A stretch of 64,000 nucleotides of DNA. Origin: Polyangium spumosum. Its GTDB lineage: Bacteria; Myxococcota_A; Polyangia; Polyangiales; Polyangiaceae. The stretch is from positions 372,001 through 436,000 of the forward strand of contig NZ_WJIE01000006.1 in assembly GCF_009649845.1 (NCBI RefSeq), read 5' to 3'. The notes under the pieces were generated by a model. It was not told the origin of the DNA and did not search any database. It worked only from the letters and a program-made list of their open reading frames with translations. Made by a program: the position numbers and the translations under genes. Of the stretch, positions 1-9,136 are shown one piece after another. Numbering within the stretch: the first letter of the stretch is position 1; each line of letters starts with the position of its first letter.

Positions 1-82
1 GAGGAGACCTGGAGACCCGGCCTTGCGCGAATAGGCCGGATGGGGCGAGCCACGTCTCCGAGGAGCGCCCCGGACGTCGCCG

Positions 83-1435
83 TCAGGGCGCCCTTTCGGC
101 GCTCTCTGCCTCCACGGAGGGGCGCAAAGACGGCACGGGCCCGTCGGGCGCGGCGGCGAGGAGGAGCCCGGGCTCGACGCCGGTATGCGTGGTGATGAGC
201 CGCGCGCCGCGCTTCCACGTGAAGTATTGCCAGATCCAGTTGAACATGACGAGGAATCGGTTCTTGAAGCCGATCAAGAAGAAGACGTGGACGGCCATCC
301 ACGCGAGCCAGGCGACGAAACCCGCGAGCTCGAGCTTGCCCATCATCGCAATGGCGCGCTTGCGGCCGACCGTGGCCATCGCGCCCTTGTCGAGGTACAC
401 GAAGGGCTGGCGTGGCTTGCCCCGGATCTCGTCGCGAACGACGCGCGCGACGTACTGGCCCTGCTGGATGGCCGCAGGGCAGAGGCCCGGGACCTCGACG
501 CCATTCTTGTCACGACAGGCGGCCATGTCGCCAATGGCGAAGACCTCGGGGTGGCCGGGGAGGGAGCAATCGGAGGAGACCTTGACCCGGCCGCCCCGGT
601 CGAGCTCGACGCCGAGCGCCTTCGAGAGCTTCGTGCCGCGGACGCCCGCGGCCCACACGACGGTCGCCGCGTCGATGCGCTCGCCGTCGCCGAACGCGAT
701 ACCATCGTCGTCGATCCGCGCGACGGGCCGGCCCTTCTCCACGGCGACGCCGAGCGAGGCGAGCTGGGCCTCGGCGCGATGGGCGAGGTCCTCGGGGAAC
801 GCCGCGAGGATCCGGGGCCCGGCCTCGACGAGGACGACGCGCGCCTGGGAAGGGTCGATGGCGCGGAAATCCTTGGAGAGGACGTGCGTGGCGAGCTCGG
901 AGAAGGCGCCGGCCATCTCGACGCCCGTGGGGCCGCCGCCGATGACGACGAACGTGAGCAATCGCCTGCGCGCCTCGGGGTCGGTCGTGCGCTCGGCGCT
1001 TTCGAAGGCGAGGAGCATTCGCTCACGAATGCGGAGCGCCTCGTCGAGCGTCTTCAAGCCGAGCGCGTGGGTGGCCCACTCGTCGTGGCCAAAAAAATTG
1101 TGCGTCGCCCCGACGGCGAGGACGAGGTAATCGTACCGGAGCTCGCCCTTGTCGAGCAAAAGCCGTTTTCCAGGGAGGTCGACGCCCTTCGCCTCCGCGA
1201 GCAAGACCCGGACGTTCCGCTGGCGCGAGAAGACCGAGCGGATGGGGACCGCGATGTCGGCCGGCGAGAGGCCCGCGGTCGCGACCTGGTAGAGCAAGGG
1301 CTGGAAGAGGTGATGGTTGGTCCGATCGACGAGCGTGACCCGCACGGGCGCGCCCGCGAGCGACATGGCGGCGTTGAGCCCGCCGAATCCACCACCGACG
1401 ATCACCACATGCGGCACGTCTTTGCGATCGGCCAT
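83..1435 (-). CDS. ndh: type II NADH:quinone oxidoreductase (NDH-2)
   Basis: A 450-residue FAD-dependent oxidoreductase that should pass electrons from NADH to quinone at the inner membrane without pumping protons. The N-terminal dinucleotide motif GGGFGGLNAA is the FAD site. A second motif, GGGPTGVEMAGA, in the middle is the NAD(P)H site, and FAIGDMA near residue 310 closes the FAD fold. The C-terminal part (WLAWMAVHVFFLIGF and on to FNWIWQYFTWKRG) is the hydrophobic membrane-anchoring tail typical of NDH-2. I chose the ATG at 1435, just before the flavin motif; an in-frame start at 1525 would add 30 Arg-rich residues that do not look coded. It is divergent from the regulator at 1639, so the 203-bp gap probably holds both promoters. 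A distantly related pyridine nucleotide-disulphide oxidoreductase remains possible. Confidence 0.9.
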   Translation of the reverse strand: MADRKDVPHVVIVGGGFGGLNAAMSLAGAPVRVTLVDRTNHHLFQPLLYQVATAGLSPADIAVPIRSVFSRQRNVRVLLAEAKGVDLPGKRLLLDKGELRYDYLVLAVGATHNFFGHDEWATHALGLKTLDEALRIRERMLLAFESAERTTDPEARRRLLTFVVIGGGPTGVEMAGAFSELATHVLSKDFRAIDPSQARVVLVEAGPRILAAFPEDLAHRAEAQLASLGVAVEKGRPVARIDDDGIAFGDGERIDAATVVWAAGVRGTKLSKALGVELDRGGRVKVSSDCSLPGHPEVFAIGDMAACRDKNGVEVPGLCPAAIQQGQYVARVVRDEIRGKPRQPFVYLDKGAMATVGRKRAIAMMGKLELAGFVAWLAWMAVHVFFLIGFKNRFLVMFNWIWQYFTWKRGARLITTHTGVEPGLLLAAAPDGPVPSLRPSVEAESAERAP

Positions 1436-1638
1436 GCGCCACCTCCCAGGCTGCCCGGAGGAAGTAGACCCCGGGCGCGCCGCGAAACGAAAGTCTTTTC
1501 GTATACTCCGTAGGGAAGGGGACACGCGGAGGCGAGGGGCCGCGCGAAGGCGCGGAGGTGATGGGCGGCGTGCGATTCATGACTTAAGATTCTCCCCCAC
1601 CGGAGCTCCGCGGCCGATCGGGAGGCGACGATCCTGTC

Positions 1639-2022
1639 ATGATCAAGAAAACACGAAAGGAAAGTCGTGTGTCGGGGAGCGCGGTCGGCGCGCGACCGGA
1701 GCGGCGCGCGGCGGCGGCCGAAGGGGCGGTGGGCTGGACGTTCCTGACGAACCACGCGCACGTGCTGTTCTGCCTGGCGGAGGACCCGGAGGTGCGGCTG
1801 CGGGACGTGGCCGATCGGGTCGGGATCACCGAGCGCGCCGTGCAGCGGATCGTGACGGACCTGGAAGAGGAGGGGTTCGTGTCGCGATCACGCGTGGGGC
1901 GGCGGAACCTCTACGAGGTGCACCCGGAGAAGCCGCTGCGGCACCCGATCGAGGCGCACCGCGACGTCAAGGCGCTCCTGTCGCTGATCCTCCGAGGCCG
2001 GACGTCGAGGGCCACGCGCTGA
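1639..2022 (+). CDS. winged-helix (MarR-like) transcriptional regulator
   Basis: A 127-residue protein with a basic N-terminus (residues 1-35) followed by a compact winged helix. [20 protein letters not shown] begins the first helices, [20 protein letters not shown] is the helix-turn-helix, and [16 protein letters not shown] is the beta wing. The tail, [17 protein letters not shown], may be a dimerisation helix. The protein is shorter than most MarR proteins. The ATG at 1639 has a GGGAGGCG sequence about 12 bases upstream, which is loose spacing. It is divergent from the NADH dehydrogenase gene and could regulate it, but that is only positional inference. Confidence 0.8.
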   Translation: MIKKTRKESRVSGSAVGARPERRAAAAEGAVGWTFLTNHAHVLFCLAEDPEVRLRDVADRVGITERAVQRIVTDLEEEGFVSRSRVGRRNLYEVHPEKPLRHPIEAHRDVKALLSLILRGRTSRATR

Positions 2023-2186
2023 CCAAAGTGCAGCCCCGCCAGGACGAAACCCGGGAAAACGCGCGCCGGGCCGCGTTTGGGGTTGGCTCGGGAGGAGGAG
2101 CCGTGCTACCTCCGTGGCGCTTTGGGCGTGAGTCCAGCGCCATCCGACCGAACGGTCGTGGCCGCAGGGCTCGTCGTCTGGAGGCT

Positions 2187-2276
2187 GGAGAGATGGCCGA
2201 GTGGCTTAAGGCACACGCTTGCTAAGCGTGCGATCGGGAAACTGATCCGAGGGTTCGAATCCCTCTCTCTCCGCCA
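2187..2276 (+). tRNA. tRNA-Ser(GCU)
   Basis: A 90-base class II tRNA with encoded CCA. The acceptor stem is GGAGAGA (2187-2193) paired with TCTCTCC (2266-2272), followed by discriminator G and CCA. The anticodon arm CACGC-TTGCTAA-GCGTG carries anticodon GCT, which reads AGC/AGU. The long variable arm and the T arm GAGGG-TTCGAAT-CCCTC are as expected for serine. The gene is convergent with the CheA gene ending at 2313. Confidence 0.97.
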
Positions 2277-2312
2277 GCAGGAACACGAAGCAGCCGCAGG
2301 GACGAGGACGCA

Positions 2313-4415
2313 TCAGGGGACGCGTCGCCCCTGCACCAGGTAGACGAGCTCGGCGAGGGCGTGCACGTCGAGGCAGAGGCGTACGGCGTCTCCACGCACG
2401 ATCGCCCCGTTGTACGGGCCCGCGAGCGCGACGAGCGGCGGCGCCGCATGCAGCGAGACCTCCTCGATCTCGCCGACGGACGTGACCGAGACGAAGAAGG
2501 AAGGCTCGTCCTCGCGGCCCGGATCGAGCTCGAGCAGGAACGTGGGGCCATCCACGTCGCCGAGCGCCTCGCCCGTCTCGAGCGCGCCGAGCCCACGCAC
2601 GCACGCGGCGAGAGGGAAGGCGAGGGTGTTCGAGAGGTCGGCCCCAAAGGCGACGCGTCGAACGAGCCGCGCAGGGATCGCATACACGGCCTCGCCCGCG
2701 CGGACCCAGAGGACACGCACGAGGCCACGCTCGAGCGGGACGTCGAGGGTGGCCGTGAGGCCCTCGGAAGGACGGCTGGCGAGGCGCACGGTGCCGCCGA
2801 GGCGCCGCACGGACTCACGCACGAGGCCAAGGCCGAGGCCCCGGCCCGCGAGGAGGTCGACGTTCTCGCGCAAGGAGAAGCCCGGGACGAAGAGGAGGGC
2901 GAGCAGGGCCTTCTGGTCGGCCGTGACCGCGCGGGCAGGAGCAATGGCGCCACGCGAGACGGCTCGCGAGCGCACGCGCTCGCCATCGACGCCGGCGCCG
3001 TCGTCACGCACGACGATACGAAGCGAGGCGCCGCGCTGCTCGGCGGAGATCTCGACACGACCCGCGAGAGGTTTGCCGAGGTACGCGCGCGTGGTCTCGG
3101 GCTCGATGCCATGGACGATGGCGTTCTGGACGAGCTGGAGGAGGGGATCGAAGAGGCCCTCGGCGACGCGGCGATCGATGAGGGTCTCGCCGCCACGCGC
3201 GAGGATGCGGACGTCACGCCCGAGCCTGCGCGCCTGGGCGCTCGCCGCAGAGACGACCCGATCGAAGAGGGTGGAGACGGTGGTGGTGCGCATGAGCGCG
3301 ATGTCGGCATGCGCAGAGGCCGCCTCGAAGCGCGAGAGCTCGGCGGCGCCGAGCAGCGTGGCAGCCTCGGCTTCGAGGGCATCCGAGAGGGCCGCGACAG
3401 CCGCGGTGGCCTTGCGGAGGCGCGAGGCGCGGAGGGGGACGGCGTCGTGCAAGGAGCGCGTCTCGGCGAGGGCGCTGCGGACGCGCCGCGCGCGGGTGGC
3501 GAGGACGCCGAGCTCACGGCCCGCCGCCGCGATCGCAGACTCGGCGCGCTCGAGGGAGCGGACACGATCGAGGAGGCGATCGAGGGCGGCGGTGGAGACA
3601 CGGAGGGTCTCGCCGGAGCGGCGATCCGCGCGCGGATCGAGCGAGGGCTCGGGGGCGCTGTGCGGCGGCGGTTCGGGGGCGCCGAAGGAGGGCGGAGGCA
3701 ACGAGCTCGAGCGAGCGCCGCGGTCGAAGGCGCCAAAGGAGGGAGGAGGCAACGAGCTCGTACGTGCGCTCTGGGCGAGGCGGCGGAGGACCTCGACGGC
3801 ACGATCGGGCGCGGCGACGAGCTCGCCGAGCAGGCCGCGCCAGCGCGCGATCTCGGCGATGGCGCGGCGAGCCTCGACGTCGCTGCGGCTCGCGTCGCGC
3901 GCGCGATCCTCGAGGCCATGGCAGAACCACGCGGTGGCGTCGTCGCCCGCCGCGAGCGCGGCGGCCTTCATGGCGTGCACCTCGCGGAAGATGCCGGCGA
4001 TGGCCCGCGCCTCGGGCAGCTCGCCCTCGAGCAGCTCGTCGACCCGCGCGAGGCGATCGGTCATCTCGGCGGCATAACGCGCGCGTTTGTCGGATGGAAC
4101 CGGCCGGCCGCGCAGGTCCCATGGAGGCTCGGGCCAGGCAGGCGCCGGGATCGAGCGGCCCGCGGCGAGGGCCTCGCCCGCGATGGAGACGACGCCGCGC
4201 GCGTCGGCGAGGGCCGTCGCGTCCCCGTCGACGAGGCGCCGCTCGATCCGCGCGAGGGATTCGAAGAGGGCGCGCTCGCCGGCGATGCCCGCCGAGCCTT
4301 TCAGCGCGTGGATCGCGCGGCGCTGCGCGTCTTCGCTCGCGTCCTCGGCGAGCGCGGCGGCGTGGCGGTGGATCTCCTCGAGGAGAAGGCGGCCGATCTC
4401 GGGATCCGCCGTCAC
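2313..4415 (-). CDS. CheA-type chemosensory histidine kinase with two Hpt domains
   Basis: A 700-residue cytoplasmic kinase. The first Hpt domain has its phospho-histidine in IHALKGSAG (H36). A second Hpt-like domain follows with EVHAMKAA (H147). A low-complexity linker repeats SSLPPPSFGA twice (about 221-246). A helical region of about 270-390 probably dimerises. The ATPase domain shows the N box LVQNAIVHG (N431), DDGAGVD (471) and GRGLGLGLV (525). A CheW-like domain fills the last 130 residues. The GTG start at 4415 overlaps the upstream MCP-like gene as GTGA, so translation is coupled. In family terms the kinase autophosphorylates on a receptor signal and passes phosphate to a receiver; the obvious partner is the receiver-DUF4388 protein at 5676. 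No CheR or CheB is nearby. Confidence 0.9.
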   Translation of the reverse strand: MTADPEIGRLLLEEIHRHAAALAEDASEDAQRRAIHALKGSAGIAGERALFESLARIERRLVDGDATALADARGVVSIAGEALAAGRSIPAPAWPEPPWDLRGRPVPSDKRARYAAEMTDRLARVDELLEGELPEARAIAGIFREVHAMKAAALAAGDDATAWFCHGLEDRARDASRSDVEARRAIAEIARWRGLLGELVAAPDRAVEVLRRLAQSARTSSLPPPSFGAFDRGARSSSLPPPSFGAPEPPPHSAPEPSLDPRADRRSGETLRVSTAALDRLLDRVRSLERAESAIAAAGRELGVLATRARRVRSALAETRSLHDAVPLRASRLRKATAAVAALSDALEAEAATLLGAAELSRFEAASAHADIALMRTTTVSTLFDRVVSAASAQARRLGRDVRILARGGETLIDRRVAEGLFDPLLQLVQNAIVHGIEPETTRAYLGKPLAGRVEISAEQRGASLRIVVRDDGAGVDGERVRSRAVSRGAIAPARAVTADQKALLALLFVPGFSLRENVDLLAGRGLGLGLVRESVRRLGGTVRLASRPSEGLTATLDVPLERGLVRVLWVRAGEAVYAIPARLVRRVAFGADLSNTLAFPLAACVRGLGALETGEALGDVDGPTFLLELDPGREDEPSFFVSVTSVGEIEEVSLHAAPPLVALAGPYNGAIVRGDAVRLCLDVHALAELVYLVQGRRVP

Positions 4416-5236
4416 GGCGAGGCCCCACCGTCGTCGCCCTCGGGCGATCCGGGCGAGGCTTCGGCGCTCGGTCCTTCCTCCCCGAGCTCGCCGAGCAGGC
4501 GCGAGAGAGGCGCGAGCACGGGGCGGAGCGCGCCGAGCAGGAGCGGGCGCGCAGGGGCGGCGGCGCGGAGCGTGGAGAGCGCGGAGAGCAGGCCCTTGGC
4601 GTGTTCGGCCGCGAGCGCGACGGCCCGCGCGACCTCGGGATCGATGCCCGTGGCGCGGCGCAGGTGCCGCTCGACGTCGGCGAGCGCGAGGCCCGCGCGA
4701 CCGGCCGCGTCACCGAGCGCGCGCGCAGACCCACCCGTCTCGTCGGCGGCCCTGAGGACACTCGTGAGCTCGCCGCGCAGCAGGCTCGTCTCGGCCGCCA
4801 TCTCCTCGACGACCATGACGAGGTCGCGCGTGGCGTCGGCCCCGCGCGTCGCGTGCGTGCGGATCTCCTCGGAGAGCAGGAGCAGGGCCTTGCCTTGCGG
4901 CTCGGGCGTGCGCGCGCCTTCGAGCCCGGCGTTCAGCGCGACCACGGAGAGGCGCTCGAAGAGGTCGGCGACGCGCGTGGCCGCGAGCGTGAGGCCCTCG
5001 GCGTGCGCGGCCATCGCGCCCGCGCGCTCGGAGACGCCTTCGATCGAGGAGCGCTGCCGCTGGACGGCCTCCATGAGCCGCGGCGCGCCCTCGGCCGCCT
5101 CGTTGACCGCGCGTTGCGCCTCGCCGTGCGCCGACCAGAGCGCCGTGTCGATGTCGGTCTGCGGCTCGGGCGCGCTCGCGGGCTCGGCCGCGCGCCGGAG
5201 CACGTCGATCCACCTTCGCCTGCGCGGCGCGCTCAC
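4412..5236 (-). CDS. short cytoplasmic MCP-like signalling protein
   Basis: A 274-residue, almost entirely helical, Ala/Glu/Arg-rich protein without signal peptide or membrane segments. Residues about 85-150 resemble the hairpin tip of methyl-accepting chemotaxis proteins: LFERLSVVALNAGLEGAR, then GKALLLLSEEIRTHATR and DATRDLVMVVEEMAAE, parallel to the usual ALNAAVEAAR and VVAEEVRKLAERS patterns. It probably organises CheA and the CheW-like protein in the cytoplasm instead of sensing a periplasmic ligand. It has no recognisable sensory domain, so its input is unknown. The GTG start at 5236 overlaps the CheW-like stop (GTGA), and its stop overlaps the CheA start the same way. Confidence 0.75.
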   Translation of the reverse strand: MSAPRRRRWIDVLRRAAEPASAPEPQTDIDTALWSAHGEAQRAVNEAAEGAPRLMEAVQRQRSSIEGVSERAGAMAAHAEGLTLAATRVADLFERLSVVALNAGLEGARTPEPQGKALLLLSEEIRTHATRGADATRDLVMVVEEMAAETSLLRGELTSVLRAADETGGSARALGDAAGRAGLALADVERHLRRATGIDPEVARAVALAAEHAKGLLSALSTLRAAAPARPLLLGALRPVLAPLSRLLGELGEEGPSAEASPGSPEGDDGGASP

Positions 5237-5673
5237 GACGTCACCTGCGGCGAGCGCAGCACGGCCGTGCGCGCCGTCCAGATCGCCTCCTCGGCCTCGC
5301 GACGGAGGGCCGGGACGTCGAGGATCTCCGCTTCCGCCTCGCCCGCGCGCACGACCCCTGCGCGCGCCTCCTCGAAGAGCCCTGACGCCTCGATCGCGCG
5401 GCCCACGATGGCCACGGGCTCGCCGCCGAGGTCGCAGACGACGGCCGTCGTGTGTTCGTTCTGCGACGACGGCGAGAGCCCCTCCTCATCGAGGCAGAGG
5501 ACCGTGACGACCTCGCCGTTCGCGAGCGCGACGCCCGCCGCAGGCGCGCGCAGGCCCTCGACGGGCGTGATCGCGGGCAGCACGAAGACGGAGCGCACGA
5601 CCTCCGCCGGCACGAGCACGAAGCGGCCGCCCTTCGCGGCCGAGACCCTCACGAGTACGCCCCCGCGTCGCAC
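5233..5673 (-). CDS. CheW-like adaptor protein
   Basis: A 146-residue protein built from one CheW-like beta domain: GRFVLVPAEVVRSVFVLP, PVEGLRAPAAGVALANGEVV and TTAVVCDLGGEPVAIVGRA follow the fold's strands. The last 35 residues form a charged helix. It would link the MCP-like protein to CheA. I chose the GTG at 5673, which lies 2 bases after the stop of the receiver gene and has GAGGT 6-8 bases upstream. A longer frame reaching 5907 would overlap the receiver gene by 230 bases and reads as Arg/Gly-rich noise. Fold assignment is by pattern only. Confidence 0.75.
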   Translation of the reverse strand: MRRGGVLVRVSAAKGGRFVLVPAEVVRSVFVLPAITPVEGLRAPAAGVALANGEVVTVLCLDEEGLSPSSQNEHTTAVVCDLGGEPVAIVGRAIEASGLFEEARAGVVRAGEAEAEILDVPALRREAEEAIWTARTAVLRSPQVTS

Positions 5674-5675
5674 GG

Positions 5676-7061
5676 CTACCTCGTACGAAGGACGCGCGAC
5701 TGCAGGAACTGGTAGATGATCTTCACCGCGTCGAAGGAGCCGACGGTGCTCTCCTTGACGACCTCGCTCACGGTGCGCTTGCCGTCCACCGCGTCGAGCA
5801 CGAGCCGCTCGAGCCGCGTGACCTGGCCGGGCGAGAGCCCTTCGAGGGCGAACTGATCGATGACGAGCACCTGATCGAAGTTGATCGTGCCCTCCATGAG
5901 CCGCCACTCGTCGACGCGGCGGAAGCCCTCGAGCACGAGGGCGCTCACGCCGAGGGTGAGCTTCGCCATGTCGGCCTCGGGCCGGAAGGGCTCCTTCGTG
6001 AAGGAGAAGCGCCCGTACGGCCAGCGGAGCATGTCGTAGATGAGCTCGCTCGATTGCTTGGTGAGGATGTCGACGAGCTCCTCGCGCGTGACGATGCCAC
6101 GAGCCACGACCTCCTCGCCGAGCAGCTTGTTCGAACCACGCAGGTCCGCGAGCAGCGCGTCGAGCTGATCCCGCGTGAGCGCGCCTTTCTCCAGGAAGTA
6201 ACGCCCGAGCCGGTACTCGTCCGAGGCGCCGCGCGACTGGACGAAATCGATCTGGCCCTGCCGCATGGAGATCGTGATCGAGGTGCGGTTGTTCGTGACG
6301 TGCAGGACGCCCGTCTGACGCTGCATGCCGAGCACCTGCAGGATCTCCGCGAGCGCCACGACCGAGAGGTCGCCGCTCATCGCCTCGCGCACGCCGTCGC
6401 CCGGGTCGAGGTCCTTCACCGTGAGCGAGAGCGCGGCGAGCACGTCGGGCGTCATCGCGCGCGCGACGGCGGCCATGACGGAGGCCTCGCTCGCGCGGTC
6501 CTCGGGCGCGAGGGAGATGATCGCGGGGACCACGGCGTTCGCGACCTGCTGCGCGAACTCCACGCTGGCGCGTTGCCGCGCGTGCCGGATGTGCATGCTC
6601 GGGCGCATGCTCTCGACCGGCAACACCTCCTCCTCGGGCATCTTCTGGCCCTCGGGGACGGGTCGCGGCGCGCGGCCCTCGGCGGTCTTGGAGAGCGCGC
6701 CCTCGACGACGGTGACGAGCGCACGCGCGTCGAAGGGCTTCGTGATCGCGTCGACCGCGCCCGTCTGCTGCACGAAGGTGCCGCGGATCTTGTCGCCCTT
6801 CGCGCTCATCAGCACGACGGGCAAGGTGCGGTGCGTCGCGTCCGAGCGGAGCTCGCGGCAGAACTGGTAGCCGTTCATCCGCGGCATCACGAAGTCGAGC
6901 AGGACGAGGTCGAACTTCGGGCCCTTGCGGATGATCTCGAGCCCCGCGATGCCGTCGCGGGCGGTGGTGGGCTCGAAGCCGCTACGGGCCAGGATGGCGC
7001 TGACGACCTTCAGGATGGTCGGGCTGTCGTCGATGACCAGGACACGCGCCGCGCTTGCCAT
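5676..7061 (-). CDS. response regulator with receiver and DUF4388 (PATAN) domains
   Basis: A 461-residue first gene of the chemosensory operon. The receiver domain (1-125) has the acidic pair D11/D12, phospho-acceptor D56 in LLDFVMP, S86 in LMSAKGD and K108 in ITKPF. All key residues are present, so it should be phosphorylated. A linker follows, then a DUF4388/PATAN region starting near GDLSVVALAEILQVLGMQ and TGVLHVTNNRTSITISMRQG. Next comes a helical part with LGEEVVARGIVTREELVDIL and a C-terminal region ending in KIIYQFLQSRVL. DUF4388 proteins are common in myxobacteria beside chemosensory or motility genes, and the output is thought to be protein-protein contact, not DNA binding. The promoter probably lies in the 150-bp divergent gap before 7216. 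Confidence 0.88.
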   Translation of the reverse strand: MASAARVLVIDDSPTILKVVSAILARSGFEPTTARDGIAGLEIIRKGPKFDLVLLDFVMPRMNGYQFCRELRSDATHRTLPVVLMSAKGDKIRGTFVQQTGAVDAITKPFDARALVTVVEGALSKTAEGRAPRPVPEGQKMPEEEVLPVESMRPSMHIRHARQRASVEFAQQVANAVVPAIISLAPEDRASEASVMAAVARAMTPDVLAALSLTVKDLDPGDGVREAMSGDLSVVALAEILQVLGMQRQTGVLHVTNNRTSITISMRQGQIDFVQSRGASDEYRLGRYFLEKGALTRDQLDALLADLRGSNKLLGEEVVARGIVTREELVDILTKQSSELIYDMLRWPYGRFSFTKEPFRPEADMAKLTLGVSALVLEGFRRVDEWRLMEGTINFDQVLVIDQFALEGLSPGQVTRLERLVLDAVDGKRTVSEVVKESTVGSFDAVKIIYQFLQSRVLRTR

Positions 7062-7215
7062 GTGGGCGGCGCAAGCCTAACTCGGGCGGACCGAGATTCG
7101 CGCAGCGAAAAACCGTAAATCGTACCGCTCCGCCGAACGGTCGGGGCGAGGCGGCGCACGCTGGCCCGAAACTTGGCCGTCTCCGGTGGGCCCTGGCACG
7201 AGAGACCCCGTGCCG

Positions 7216-9123
7216 ATGCCTCGTTCGTCCCCCGCACCCGCAGAGACCCGCCTCGCCTGGCACGAGCGCGCGCTGCGCACCGTCGCCGTGGCGCTGCCGT
7301 TCGGGCTCGCGCTCATGAGGGCCGCGGGCAGCGGGCAGTGGAGAGACGATCTACCAGCGCTCAGGGATCTCGGCCTGCTCGCGGTGGGCGTCGGTGGTGG
7401 CGCCTCGACGCCGCTGACGCAGGCCCTCGGGCTCTTGCCGCTCGGCCCGCGGACGTTCCGGGCCGCGCTCGGCGGGGCGATCGCCCTCGGGGTCGCTTCG
7501 GTCTTGCTGTTTGGTCTCGCGCGGCGGCTCCTGCGTGCCCTCGGCGCCGGGCCGACGCTCGCATCGGGGCTCGCGGCGCTCGGCACGCTCACGGCGGCGC
7601 TCTCGCCCGTGTGGCAACGCGAGGCGACGGTCGGCGGCGGCGCGATGATCGCGGTCGCGCTCGCGCTCGGGACGCTCGCCGCCGGGGCCTCGGTCCTCCG
7701 CGCGGAGGGCGCGCGCGTGGCGCCCGGCGCGGCGCTCTTCGGCGCGCTCGCGGGGGCGACGCTCGCGGAGAGCCCGCCGGCCGCGTTCGCCGCGATCTTC
7801 GCCGTGCTCGCGACGCCGATCGTCGAGCGTCTGCCCTTCGGCAAGCCCCTCGGCCTCACGCCGACGCCGATCCCCTCGCGCAAGCTCGTCGCCGTTTCGT
7901 TCGCGGCGATGGCGGCGGTGGCGCTGCTCCTGCTCGTGCCGCTCGCCGTCCGTCCGCTCGCGCCGCGCGCGTTCGCCGACGTCGGTCGCGCGCTCTCGGC
8001 CGCGGACTTGACGGGCTTCGACGTGGCCGGGCCGCGGCTGTCGAGTCTCTCAGCCTGGGCGCGCGAGGTGGGCGTGGCGTCCTTGCTCATCGCGCTCGGC
8101 GGCGCGATCGCCGCGCTCCTCGCGCCTCGCGCCCGCGGGCTCGTCGCGCCGCTCGTCGCGTTCGTCGCGTTCGACACCTTGATCCCCGCGCGCGCCTTCG
8201 CCGCGCTCTACGCGGATCCGATGACGCCCGTCCGCGCGCTCGCCGTCGCCGCGCTCGCCGTGTGTTCGGCGCTCGGCGTCTGCTGGGTGACGCAGAAGCT
8301 GCTCGATCTGCGCCTGCCGATGGCGAGGAGCGGCGCGGTGCTCGTCGTCGTCTTTCACGTGACGCTCGTCGCGCTCTCCTCCGAGGAGGCCGGTTACGTC
8401 GCGGATCGTGGCAAGCAGCTCGCCGCCGAGGAGTGGACGGACGGCGCGCTCGGGCGGCTCGAGCCGAGCTCGGCGATCCTCGTGCGTTCGCCGGCGCTCG
8501 CGTTCCGGCTCTGGTCCGCGCGGCTCTTGCGCGGCGAGCGGCCCGATGTGCTCATCGTGCCGGAGCGGCTCCTGCACCGCGGGCGCGTGGCGCTCAGCCT
8601 GCTCGCGGTGGAGCCGGAGATCGAGCCGCTCCTCAGGGACTACGCGATCGCCGGGCAGCCGAGCGAGTTCGCGCTCTCGAAGCTCGCGGACGTGCGGCCG
8701 CTGCACGCGGAGATCGATCGCCGCTGGCCGAAGCGGCTCGTCTCGCACCTGACGGTCGACGGATGCTGGCTCGAGTATGCGCCGCAGCCGCTCGGCGCCT
8801 CCGATCGCAAGGCCTCGACGACCGCCTCGCTCAAGCCGATCCAGCGCGTGATGGCCGCGATCGCCGCGCCGATCGTGCCTGACACGGCGACGTCGACCGT
8901 CGTGGCGGGGACGCTGCGTGATCAGAGCGCGGTGCTCTCGCTGCTCGGCGAGCACGACGCGGCGCAGGCGTTCCTCGACGAGGTCGGGCGCCTCGCGCCG
9001 GGCGAGGTCGGCCTGACGGGAGCGTCGGTCAAGCACGTGATCCTGGCGAAGGCGATGCAGGTCGCCGCCAGCACGCGCGCGTCGTCGCGGAGGCCCGGCC
9101 CCTCGGCCTCCCGCGCGCCCTGA
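7216..9123 (+). CDS. multi-pass membrane protein, possibly DUF2723/glycosyltransferase-like
   Basis: A protein of about 635 residues with roughly eight to ten hydrophobic helices in the first 400 residues, among them VAVALPFGLALMRAAG, AALGGAIALGVASVLLFG, VAVSFAAMAAVALLLLV and VASLLIALGGAIAALL. A soluble C-terminal part follows. The soluble segment SSAILVRSPALAFRLW and RPDVLIVPERL recalls the C-terminal region of DUF2723 membrane proteins, which are linked to glycosyl transfer, but I cannot confirm this. A start at GTG 7186 would add ten residues; ATG 7216 is preferred because it directly precedes a basic and then hydrophobic N-terminus. It is convergent with the transglutaminase gene 13 bp away. 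Confidence 0.6.
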   Translation: MPRSSPAPAETRLAWHERALRTVAVALPFGLALMRAAGSGQWRDDLPALRDLGLLAVGVGGGASTPLTQALGLLPLGPRTFRAALGGAIALGVASVLLFGLARRLLRALGAGPTLASGLAALGTLTAALSPVWQREATVGGGAMIAVALALGTLAAGASVLRAEGARVAPGAALFGALAGATLAESPPAAFAAIFAVLATPIVERLPFGKPLGLTPTPIPSRKLVAVSFAAMAAVALLLLVPLAVRPLAPRAFADVGRALSAADLTGFDVAGPRLSSLSAWAREVGVASLLIALGGAIAALLAPRARGLVAPLVAFVAFDTLIPARAFAALYADPMTPVRALAVAALAVCSALGVCWVTQKLLDLRLPMARSGAVLVVVFHVTLVALSSEEAGYVADRGKQLAAEEWTDGALGRLEPSSAILVRSPALAFRLWSARLLRGERPDVLIVPERLLHRGRVALSLLAVEPEIEPLLRDYAIAGQPSEFALSKLADVRPLHAEIDRRWPKRLVSHLTVDGCWLEYAPQPLGASDRKASTTASLKPIQRVMAAIAAPIVPDTATSTVVAGTLRDQSAVLSLLGEHDAAQAFLDEVGRLAPGEVGLTGASVKHVILAKAMQVAASTRASSRRPGPSASRAP

Positions 9124-9136
9124 CGCGGCGAACCGC

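Noticed and set aside
17-39. Perfect 7-bp hairpin (CCGGCCT / AGGCCGG, 9-base loop) left of the NADH dehydrogenase gene
   Set aside because: No T-run on either side, and such GC hairpins are frequent by chance at this base composition.
1502-1507. TATACT, a possible -10 box in the gap before the winged-helix gene
   Set aside because: No matching -35 hexamer at normal spacing on either strand.
185-1513. Long plus-strand open frame opposite the NADH dehydrogenase gene
   Set aside because: Shadow of the real gene; product is Arg/Glu/Asp-rich with no domain.
2083-2111. TTGGCT and CTACCT, 17 bases apart, a possible promoter for tRNA-Ser
   Set aside because: Only weakly like a sigma-70 promoter; not distinctive enough to call.
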